This document shows, one piece after another, positions 1-5,780 of a DNA stretch of 18,184 bases. The notes beneath the pieces are model-generated. The model was not told where the DNA came from. It saw nothing but the letters and a program-made list of their open reading frames with translations, and made no database searches. This stretch comes from Bacillota bacterium (GTDB taxonomy: Bacteria > Bacillota > Clostridia > Christensenellales > Borkfalkiaceae). The stretch is taken from the NCBI GenBank assembly GCA_003343805.1, contig QAKM01000054.1:1-18184 (forward strand), read 5' to 3'. The translations under genes and the position numbers were made by a program. Every line of letters starts with the position of its first letter. Within the stretch, counting starts at the first letter, position 1.

Positions 1-9
1 CCTCCCGCG

Positions 10-840
10 TCAGCCCTTCCAATATCCTTCCGCCCAGCCGATCGTTCCGCCCGCGAGAAGATGACGCTTGACCGCCCGCTGCAGAGAGGTCGCCTCCGGC
101 AGATCTTCGACGGACGCCGTGACCGCCGTGGGAAAGATCCAATCGCGGAAAGCGGGGCTGTCCTCCTCCCAGAATACGACGGAAAAGCGTTCCGAAAAGC
201 GGCGCACGCGGCTCGCTTCGGGCATGAATTCCCGCAGCGCAGGGGAGAGCATCCACGACTCGCACACATACTCCGCCTCCGCAAAGTCCGGGAAATACTT
301 CGGGAAAAACGCCTTTGCCGCGGCCACGGAGGCATCCACCGCCCCGTCCGAAAGGTCGGCATCCGCGGGAATGTGCAAAAAGATGCGCCGCCTGTCCCCG
401 CCCGCAGGCTTTCCTCCGAACGCCGCCCCTTCCGTCATCTCGCATTCGAGCGCGCCGAGGCGGAACTCCCTGAGCGCGAGCTGACGGGGGAACCACCAGC
501 CCCACGTCCATTCCACGCGCCCTTGGCGGGCGAGCGCTTCCCCCGAAAAGCGCGCCATGAACGCCATCGTCGCGCGGAAGATCTCGCGCCCGATGCCCCG
601 CTCCTCGTACTCGCGCAGGGCAAGGAGCGCCTCCATGCTCTGCGCGACGAACAGCTTCATGCCGTCCGCATCCTCGCCGAGCGCCCCTTTCAGCGCGGAA
701 AGCCCTTCCTCATAGGGAGCCGTGCGCCACTCATGAAGAGGCAGGCCCGCAAAGAGCGCCTCGTTTTCGCGCAGCACCTCTTCCGCCCGCGCCGAAACTG
801 CCGCTTGAACGCCGATCTCCTGCCAAAATTTCTTTAACAT
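10..840 (-). CDS. GNAT-like acyltransferase (NAT_N/GNAT_C type)
   Basis: A 276-aa protein with the look of the two-part acyltransferase family in Gram-positives (an N-terminal helical domain followed by a GNAT-like C-terminal domain). The recognisable parts are a tryptophan-rich stretch in the middle (WTWGWWFP), a strand reading IFLHIPADADLS, and the signature YVCESWMLSPALREFMP, followed by an F-rich segment. The substrate is unknown. The start at 840 was chosen because GGGAGG lies a few bases upstream of that ATG; the open frame continues far upstream to 1296, but this extension lies antisense to the neighbouring membrane-protein gene and has low-complexity composition. The gene is transcribed divergently from the zinc-ribbon gene. 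The family call rests on remembered sequence patterns, not on a search. Confidence 0.75.
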   Translation of the reverse strand: MLKKFWQEIGVQAAVSARAEEVLRENEALFAGLPLHEWRTAPYEEGLSALKGALGEDADGMKLFVAQSMEALLALREYEERGIGREIFRATMAFMARFSGEALARQGRVEWTWGWWFPRQLALREFRLGALECEMTEGAAFGGKPAGGDRRRIFLHIPADADLSDGAVDASVAAAKAFFPKYFPDFAEAEYVCESWMLSPALREFMPEASRVRRFSERFSVVFWEEDSPAFRDWIFPTAVTASVEDLPEATSLQRAVKRHLLAGGTIGWAEGYWKG

Positions 841-875
841 ACCTGTTTCCTCCCAAAGTTTTTTGCGATTTTGCC

Positions 876-904
876 AATAAAATTCACCCCCCACCCATTG
901 ACAA
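876..904 (-). promoter_or_regulatory. Possible sigma-A promoter of the acyltransferase gene
   Basis: On the minus strand TTGTCA (899-904) and TTTATT (876-881) are separated by 17 nt, which would start transcription roughly 30 nt before the ATG at 840. The -35 box has five of six consensus bases and the -10 only four of six, so the call is weak. Its -35 overlaps the -35 of the opposite promoter. Confidence 0.35.
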
Positions 905-926
905 AGTTGAAATCTCATGTTATCAT
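898..926 (+). promoter_or_regulatory. Sigma-A promoter of the zinc-ribbon membrane protein gene
   Basis: TTGACA (898-903) is followed after exactly 17 nt by TATCAT (921-926). Transcription would start near 933, giving a short leader that contains the AAGGAG ribosome-binding site at 946-951. Confidence 0.75.
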
Positions 927-961
927 CTTGATGAGAATATGAAATAAGGAGTGTGATGACT

Positions 962-2272
962 ATGAATTGTCCCTTTTGCGGAACAGCCAACCCCGACGAT
1001 TCCGTCTTTTGCAAGAAGTGCGGAAGAAGGATGAGCGGGAGCGTCACCTGCCCCGCCTGCGGAGCGACTTCCCCCGCCGACGGAGACTTCTGCACCCACT
1101 GCGGCGCCAGGCTGAACGCGCCCGTCAAGGCGGAAGAGCGGCCTGCGGCATGGCGGCAGATCCTCGTGACGGTGGGCAACGCGCTCGCCGTGTTTGCGGC
1201 GCTCGCCTCCGTCATCTTCCTCTTCTGCCTGGGGTGTGAGATGCGCAACCCGCTCCTTCCCGCCCTCCTTTGGTTCGATTGGGGCGGAACGGACATCTAC
1301 TATTTCTTCGGCGAGATATACCGCGACATCTATGACGTCTACACGAAGAGCGTCCCCGTCTTTACGGGGGTATCGGGATACAGTCAGGCCGTCATCGGCA
1401 CGCTGCTCTCCGCGGGCATGATGATCTCCGTCTGCATCCTCTTCATCCTCACCCTCGTGCGCTTCGTGCGCAGCTTTAGCGAGAAGAAGGGCCGCTCCGT
1501 CGTCGCGATGGCGGCAAAGACCTACTTTTTGTATCTCGCCTTTGCCCTGCTCTTTCTGGCGCTGCACTCGGTCACGATGCTCGACGGCGAGGCCCGTTCG
1601 GCCGTCACTCTGAACGGCGCGACCATCGCAGGGCTTATCATCGGCGCCGTCGGCGTCCTCTCGGCCGCCGTCCTCCACGCCGTTGCGGGAGCCGGAAAGA
1701 TGGGCCGAGACCGCATTTTGCAGTTGAGCTTTTCGGGCGCCTGCCTGCTCCTCGTTGCAGCCGTCTTTGCGCTGCTTTCGGGCAGCATTGCGGGCATCAC
1801 GCTGTTCGAGAGCGAGGATAATTTTATAACGCTGATCTTCGGGCTCATCATGGCATACCGCGTCCCCGCCGAAGGCTGGTTCCCCTCGGGCGGCGGCACG
1901 CTCTATCCGGCCGCTTCCGCCACGATCTCGACCTGCTCGATCCTCGGTTTCTTGTTCCTCATCGTGCTCTTCCTGCTGCTTGCGGTGCTCGCCTCGTCGC
2001 TCGTGAAAGGCATTGCAGAGCCGGACGAAACGCCCAGGACACTGCGCTATATGATCCCCGCCATGATCCTTGCGATCGGGCTCACCGTCTGCTCCGCGCT
2101 GACGCTCGGTTCGCTGGCAACGCTCTTTCAGGAGTACGCCGGCGGATCCGCCGTCACGATCGCCACGCAGTTCACGCTGCCCATCATCGCCGCCGTGCTC
2201 TCGGCGCTCGCGCTCATTCTGCTCATCGTGTACGGTGCGCTCACGGGCGGCAAAGAAGAAAACAAAGACTGA
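962..2272 (+). CDS. Double zinc-ribbon polytopic membrane protein
   Basis: A 436-aa protein of unknown function. Two treble-clef zinc ribbons open the protein: C3/C6/C17/C20 and C30/C33/C44/C47, each with the form CPxCG...FCxxCG. The remainder holds about eight hydrophobic helices (the first near residues 66-90), so the ribbons should face the cytoplasm at the N-terminus of an integral membrane protein. GTG at 953 and ATG at 956 are in frame, but I prefer the ATG at 962: it lies about 10 nt after AAGGAG and gives the usual MNCPFCG beginning of such proteins. The gene stands alone between its own promoter and a bidirectional terminator. Zinc-ribbon membrane proteins of this shape are common in Clostridia; no specific role can be given. 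Confidence 0.85.
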   Translation: MNCPFCGTANPDDSVFCKKCGRRMSGSVTCPACGATSPADGDFCTHCGARLNAPVKAEERPAAWRQILVTVGNALAVFAALASVIFLFCLGCEMRNPLLPALLWFDWGGTDIYYFFGEIYRDIYDVYTKSVPVFTGVSGYSQAVIGTLLSAGMMISVCILFILTLVRFVRSFSEKKGRSVVAMAAKTYFLYLAFALLFLALHSVTMLDGEARSAVTLNGATIAGLIIGAVGVLSAAVLHAVAGAGKMGRDRILQLSFSGACLLLVAAVFALLSGSIAGITLFESEDNFITLIFGLIMAYRVPAEGWFPSGGGTLYPAASATISTCSILGFLFLIVLFLLLAVLASSLVKGIAEPDETPRTLRYMIPAMILAIGLTVCSALTLGSLATLFQEYAGGSAVTIATQFTLPIIAAVLSALALILLIVYGALTGGKEENKD

Positions 2273-2287
2273 CTATCTCCAAATCGC

Positions 2288-2324
2288 AAAAAGCGGCAGC
2301 CGTGTTACGCGGCTGTCGCTTTTT
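2288..2324. terminator. Bidirectional intrinsic terminator between convergent genes
   Basis: Two 15-nt arms (2288-2302 and 2310-2324) pair completely apart from one G·U, around a 7-nt loop. The outer five pairs are A:T, so a U-run is supplied in either direction. It closes the zinc-ribbon gene (+) and the pdxST-queH unit (-); the right arm overlaps the queH stop codon. Confidence 0.9.
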
Positions 2325-2934
2325 ATGTCTGTTTTTGTCTTTCGCGTTCGGCTTTGGAAAAGGCGCAGCCGCAGTAATCCTGGCGGTAGAGCCCGTATTC
2401 TTCGGAAAGGCGCACCGAATGCAGGTACCCGCCCCGCTTCTTGAAATCGGAGGGAAGATATGGTACGCCCACTTCCTCCGCGACGGCAAAGCCGATCGTG
2501 TTGATGAGTTTGGCGTTTTTGAGGGGAGAGACGGTGAGCGTCGTCGCAAAATAGTCGAAGCCGCGCGCCTTTGCCTCCCGCGCCGTCCGTTCAAGGCGCA
2601 GGCGGAAGCACACAGCGCACCGCGCGCCGCCCTCCTTTTCTTCCTCCAGCCCGCGCACCGCCGAAATGTAGTCCTCGGGGGCATAGTCGCAGTCCAGAAA
2701 GTCTGCAAGCCCTGTCTCCCGCAGAAAGCGGATCTGCTCGCGCTTTCTCTTTTCGTATTCCTCGGCACAGTCGAGGTTGGGGTTGTAGTAAAAGACGGTG
2801 ACCCCGATCTGCGGGGAAAGCTCCGAAAGACAGTGCGACGAGCAGGGCGCGCAGCAACTGTGCAAAAGGAGGCGCCTATCCTGCGCCCCCCTGAGCTCTT
2901 CCTGCATCTGTTTGTCGTAATTGACGGCGTTCAT
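2323..2934 (-). CDS. queH: Epoxyqueuosine reductase QueH
   Basis: A 203-aa protein of the QueH (former DUF208) family, the non-orthologous replacement for the cobalamin-dependent QueG; it reduces epoxyqueuosine to queuosine in the wobble position of GUN-anticodon tRNAs. Diagnostic parts are the LLLHSCCAPCSS motif (C27-C28), YYNPN (49-53), CAVCFRLRL with C106 and C109, TTLTVSPLKN (131-140), DFKK, and YRQDYCGC (C188, C190). The clustered cysteines are the expected iron-sulfur and metal ligands. Length is normal for the family. It lies 28 nt downstream of pdxT and is probably the last gene of that transcript. The ribosome-binding site is weak (GAGAGG). Confidence 0.93.
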   Translation of the reverse strand: MNAVNYDKQMQEELRGAQDRRLLLHSCCAPCSSHCLSELSPQIGVTVFYYNPNLDCAEEYEKRKREQIRFLRETGLADFLDCDYAPEDYISAVRGLEEEKEGGARCAVCFRLRLERTAREAKARGFDYFATTLTVSPLKNAKLINTIGFAVAEEVGVPYLPSDFKKRGGYLHSVRLSEEYGLYRQDYCGCAFSKAERERQKQT

Positions 2935-2962
2935 ATAACAGCCCTCTCGCGCGGCACGCTTT

Positions 2963-3535
2963 TCATGCCTCGCCCTTGATGATCTTCAAAAAGTACTCAT
3001 GCACCCTCAGATCGTCGGTCAGCTCGGGATGGAAGGCGAGCGCCAGCATCTTTCCCTGCCGCACGGCGACCGTCTTGCCCCCGACGACGGAGAGGACTTC
3101 GACGCCCTCGCCCGCCTCCGCCACATAGGGCGCGCGGATAAAGACGGCGGGGTATTCGCCGATGCCCTTCACTTCGGCATTCGTCGTGAAGGAGCCCAAC
3201 TGCCGCCCGTAGGCGTTGCGGCGCACGGTGACGTTGAGCGTCCGGAGATGGGGCGCTTCGCCGCCCTCGATCTTGTTTGCAAGCAAAATGAGCCCCGCAC
3301 ACGTCGCGAGCACAGGCGTTCCGCCCTCAATGGCCGCTTTAAGCGGCGCAAAGAGCCCCTCTTCGCGCAGGAGCTTGCCCTGCACGGTGGACTCCCCGCC
3401 GGGGAGCACCAGGCCGTCGAACTGTTCCGAAAAATGCGCAAGGCGGCGGATCTCCACGACCTCCGCGCCCAACTTTTGGAGCGCGTGCTCGTGTTCGATG
3501 AAGGCGCCCTGAAGCGCGAATACACCAATTTTCAT
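2963..3535 (-). CDS. pdxT: Pyridoxal 5'-phosphate synthase glutaminase subunit PdxT
   Basis: A 190-aa class I glutamine amidotransferase that releases ammonia from glutamine and hands it to PdxS in the DXP-independent PLP synthase. The start MKIGVFALQG is the conserved N-terminus of the family. The GGEST loop is at 46-50, the nucleophile C79 is in ATCAGL, and the triad is completed by H169 and E171 in FHPEL. Length is typical. Unusually, the gene is separated from pdxS by 174 nt of structured DNA, and no Shine-Dalgarno is visible in the 18 nt before the ATG; the frame stays open for 41 codons upstream, but that part is not conserved-looking. Confidence 0.95.
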   Translation of the reverse strand: MKIGVFALQGAFIEHEHALQKLGAEVVEIRRLAHFSEQFDGLVLPGGESTVQGKLLREEGLFAPLKAAIEGGTPVLATCAGLILLANKIEGGEAPHLRTLNVTVRRNAYGRQLGSFTTNAEVKGIGEYPAVFIRAPYVAEAGEGVEVLSVVGGKTVAVRQGKMLALAFHPELTDDLRVHEYFLKIIKGEA

Positions 3536-3556
3536 AAGTTTGGTTTGTCTTAACCG

Positions 3557-3709
3557 ATATTCGACCGATGAATGCGGCGCCCCTCGCGCCGAAGTCGCGG
3601 CCGAGGCGAGGAGCCTGCGTAAGCGACGACGGGAGCTTACTAAGACGTAAGTGACCAAGGAGCGCGCAAAGGCGACAAAGCATTCGGCCGATGAATCCGA
3701 CGCGAGGAT
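3557..3709 (-). repeat. Structured spacer inside the pdxS-pdxT operon
   Basis: This is a non-coding stretch bounded by two near-identical 22-nt direct repeats (3559-3580 and 3682-3703, three mismatches). Between them several short inverted repeats are visible: CGGCGC/GCGCCG around 3575-3592, GTCGC (3594-3598) with GCGAC (3623-3627), a nested AGGC/GCCT, and CTTAC/GTAAG around 3637-3652. I see no gene in it. It resembles an inserted intergenic repeat rather than a leader of a known riboswitch class. Its origin and activity are inferred. Confidence 0.55.
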
Positions 3710-4585
3710 TTACTTGCCGCGCTCTGCCATCAGCAGCGCGATCTCCTGCTCGTTGATGCCCACCATCGCCTCGCCGAGGTCCTCGGAAAGCTCTGCAAGG
3801 ATCGCAGGGTTCTCGTAGTTGGTGACGGCCTGCACGATGGCGCGCGCACGCTTGGCGGGATTGCCGCTCTTGAAGATGCCGCTGCCGACGAACACGCCCT
3901 CGGCGCCGAGCTGCATCATGAGGGCCGCGTCCGCGGGGGTCGCCACGCCGCCCGCCGCGAAGTTGACAACGGGGAGCTTGCCGTTCTCGTGGACGTACTT
4001 CACAAGATCATAAGGCACCTGAAGCTGCTTGGCCTCCTCGTAGAGCTCGTCCTCGGACATGGAGACGACCTTGCGGATCTCGCTCATCATCATGCGCATA
4101 TGGCGCACGGCCTGCACGACGTCGCCCGTGCCGGGCTCGCCCTTGGTGCGGATCATGGAAGCGCCCTCGGCAATGCGGCGGAGCGCCTCCCCGAGATCTC
4201 TCGCCCCGCAGACAAAGGGGACGGAGAACTTGGTCTTGTCGATGTGATACTTATCGTCGGCGGGAGAGAGCACCTCGCTCTCGTCGATATAGTCGATCTC
4301 GATGGCCTGCAGGATCTGCGCCTCGACGAAATGGCCGATGCGGCACTTTGCCATGACGGGAATGGAGACCGCCTCCTGGATGCCCTTGATCATCTTGGGG
4401 TCGGACATACGGGAGACGCCGCCCGCCGCACGGATATCGGCAGGGATGCGCTCGAGCGCCATGACGGCGCACGCGCCCGCTTCCTCTGCGATCTTGGCCT
4501 GTTCGGGCGTGGTGACGTCCATGATGACGCCGCCCTTGAGCATCTGTGCGAGCCCCTTGTTGAGCTCGAACCGTTCGTTGTTCAT
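3710..4585 (-). CDS. pdxS: Pyridoxal 5'-phosphate synthase subunit PdxS
   Basis: A 291-aa TIM-barrel synthase that builds PLP from ribose 5-phosphate, glyceraldehyde 3-phosphate and ammonia supplied by PdxT. Active-site residues are in place: D23 in [12 protein letters not shown]80 in VMAKCRIGH (Schiff-base lysine), and K148 in [12 protein letters not shown], the phosphate loop. Length is typical. The ATG at 4585 follows a full AAGGAGG (4593-4599 on the minus strand) by 7 nt, which settles the start although the frame is open 19 codons further upstream. First gene of the pdxS-pdxT-queH transcript, with a leader of about 270 nt. Confidence 0.97.
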   Translation of the reverse strand: MNNERFELNKGLAQMLKGGVIMDVTTPEQAKIAEEAGACAVMALERIPADIRAAGGVSRMSDPKMIKGIQEAVSIPVMAKCRIGHFVEAQILQAIEIDYIDESEVLSPADDKYHIDKTKFSVPFVCGARDLGEALRRIAEGASMIRTKGEPGTGDVVQAVRHMRMMMSEIRKVVSMSEDELYEEAKQLQVPYDLVKYVHENGKLPVVNFAAGGVATPADAALMMQLGAEGVFVGSGIFKSGNPAKRARAIVQAVTNYENPAILAELSEDLGEAMVGINEQEIALLMAERGK

Positions 4586-4623
4586 ATCATATCCTCCTTG
4601 GGAGTGGAAATTCTGATGGATAT

Positions 4624-4660
4624 CGCGGAAAGATTTTTCCAACGGAAAAAGATTTCCGCG
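4624..4660 (-). other. Long hairpin in the pdxS leader
   Basis: Outer arms 4624-4631 and 4653-4660 (8 bp) and inner arms 4634-4640 and 4644-4650 (7 bp) pair perfectly around a 3-nt loop. They are separated by GA on each side on the plus strand (TC on each side in the minus-strand RNA). It ends about 30 nt before the pdxS ribosome-binding site. There is no U-run after it, so it is not an obvious terminator. Confidence 0.7.
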
Positions 4661-4677
4661 AAACTTCTTTTAAATTA

Positions 4678-4803
4678 CTTCCGCGAGGAGGGTTTCCCTC
4701 CGCTGCGGGACTCAATTTGTGCCATACCTGGCACTTCCTGTCCAATAAAGACTACGGAGAACGCGGCCGTCAAAGCAATTTGGATGTACCACGCTCACCC
4801 CTC
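4678..4803 (-). repeat. Structured intergenic repeat, copy 1 (pdxS leader)
   Basis: About 126 nt that align over their whole length with 5616-5745. Shared blocks include CTTCCGCGAG, GCTGCGGGAC, CAATT, TGTCC and GCTCACCCCTC. Between them lie hairpin H1 (CCGC 4681-4684 with GCGG 4705-4708, inner GGAGGG 4687-4692 with CCCTCC 4696-4701) and H2 (GTGCCA 4719-4724 with TGGCAC 4729-4734). A further inverted repeat, CGCCGC/GCGGCG (4803-4839), follows directly. It lies between the pdxS promoter and pdxS, so it should be transcribed in the pdxS leader. The strand given is that of the neighbouring transcript; no coding potential is visible. Confidence 0.75.
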
Positions 4804-4859
4804 GCCGCAAAGATTTTGCGAAGCAAAAGATTCGCGGCGAAACCTTTGCTGCGAAAATC

Positions 4860-4888
4860 ATTATACCACCTTCGCAAAAAACGGTCAA
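4860..4888 (-). promoter_or_regulatory. Sigma-A promoter of pdxS-pdxT-queH
   Basis: On the minus strand TTGACC (4883-4888) and a perfect TATAAT (4860-4865) are separated by 17 nt. Transcription would begin near 4853, leaving a leader of about 270 nt that contains repeat copy 1 and the 4624-4660 hairpin before the pdxS start at 4585. Confidence 0.85.
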
Positions 4889-4944
4889 CAAATTTTAAGC
4901 AGCGCAAAAAAGAATGCCCGCGGGCATACGGGCGCGCGAACACA

Positions 4945-5469
4945 TCAGAACAGGGATGCACAAAGCAGCGTGCAGGCCGCCGCGAGCGCGATCGCCGGCG
5001 CAAAGGGAAGCCGCCTTTGTTGCAGCACGACATGGGCAATGCCCGCAAAGAGGCAGCTCAACAGCAGCACGAGCGGCATCTGCCCGCCCGTCATGAGGCC
5101 GACCGCGCCGAAGAGTTTGACATCGCCCAACCCGAGGCCCTCCTCCTTGTGCCGCAGACGCCACGCTCCGCGCACGAGGGCGGAGATGCCGAACCCAAAG
5201 CAGAAGCCGAAGAGGCGCTCTCCGGGGAGCGGTCCGCAAGCAAAAAGCGCTGCCGCAAGGGACAGCGCCGAGAGCGCAACGGGAATGACCGTCGGGATGA
5301 CCCCGCGTGCGGCATCGATGCAGAACGCCGCGGAAAGCAGGGCAAAGGCGGCAAGGAGGACGGCCGCTCCGGCAAACGAGCGCGAGGAAAGCACCCCGAG
5401 CACCGAGAGGGACAACTGTGCCGAAAATACCGCCGCCCCGATACGGGCGTATGTATGGCCTCTCCTCAT
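4945..5469 (-). CDS. A24-family prepilin peptidase (catalytic domain only)
   Basis: A 174-aa, very hydrophobic protein with the two aspartate motifs of type IV leader peptidases: D52 in IDAARGVIP and D116 in GLGLGDVK. About six membrane helices surround them. The N-terminal methyltransferase/cysteine domain of full-length PilD-type enzymes is absent, as in short CpaA/TadV-like and archaeal-type members. It would cleave the leader of type IV pilin-like or Tad/competence pseudopilin proteins on the cytoplasmic face, but no pilin or assembly gene lies in the window, so the substrate is unknown. AGAGGATG precedes the ATG at 5469. The gene is flanked on both sides by copies of the structured repeat. 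Confidence 0.85.
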   Translation of the reverse strand: MRRGHTYARIGAAVFSAQLSLSVLGVLSSRSFAGAAVLLAAFALLSAAFCIDAARGVIPTVIPVALSALSLAAALFACGPLPGERLFGFCFGFGISALVRGAWRLRHKEEGLGLGDVKLFGAVGLMTGGQMPLVLLLSCLFAGIAHVVLQQRRLPFAPAIALAAACTLLCASLF

Positions 5470-5615
5470 GGCTTCATCCTCTGCAATGGCCGATCCCGAC
5501 AGACACCCCGCTTTCCGAAACGCCCGTTGAAATCAATTTACCCTTCTCTCCGCAAAAGATCTGCGGCAAAATAAAAACTTTCTGCAAGCAAAACCACGCT
5601 TTGCTTCATAATTTT

Positions 5616-5745
5616 CTTCCGCGAGCAAAACCACGCTTTTGCGCTGCGGGACCCAATTCGCCTCATGCTTGAGGCTTATTGTCCTTAGAATGACAGGCGA
5701 GTGCGTGGGCAAAATAGCAAGTTAGATGTATATTGCTCACCCCTC
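5616..5745 (-). repeat. Structured intergenic repeat, copy 2 (between rng and the peptidase gene)
   Basis: About 130 nt aligned with 4678-4803 in the same orientation. H1 here is CCGC (5619-5622) with GCGG (5646-5649) and inner GCAAAA (5625-5630) with TTTTGC (5637-5642); H2 is GCCTCA (5660-5665) with TGAGGC (5670-5675). The inner arms differ from copy 1, yet remain fully complementary. A second copy of the H1 inner hairpin sits just outside the repeat at 5586-5606, and a small CCGCA/TGCGG hairpin at 5540-5556. The gap between rng and the peptidase gene (5470-5780) holds no gene and no promoter that I can defend. Confidence 0.75.
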
Positions 5746-5748
5746 ACG

Positions 5749-5774
5749 ACTTTTTTGTGCTTGCACAAAAAAGT
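5749..5774. repeat. Perfect inverted repeat just after rng
   Basis: ACTTTTTTGTGC (5749-5760) and its exact complement (5763-5774) are separated by 2 nt. It begins 6 nt downstream of the rng stop codon and abuts repeat copy 2. There is no U-run beyond the stem in either direction, so termination is possible but not convincing. Confidence 0.6.
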
Positions 5775-5780
5775 GTGAAC

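Noticed and set aside
3559..3703. CRISPR array
   Set aside because: Only two imperfect repeats 100 nt apart with structured, non-spacer-like DNA between; no cas genes.
4678..4860. T-box or a known riboswitch in front of pdxS
   Set aside because: No T-box sequence, specifier loop or antiterminator is visible, and a second copy occurs before an unrelated gene.
3989..5530. Plus-strand ORF across pdxS, the repeat and the peptidase gene
   Set aside because: It crosses promoters and hairpins and is antisense to two real genes.
5749..5774. Perfect inverted repeat after rng as an intrinsic terminator
   Set aside because: Although positioned like one, no U-run follows the stem on the minus strand; kept only as an inverted repeat.
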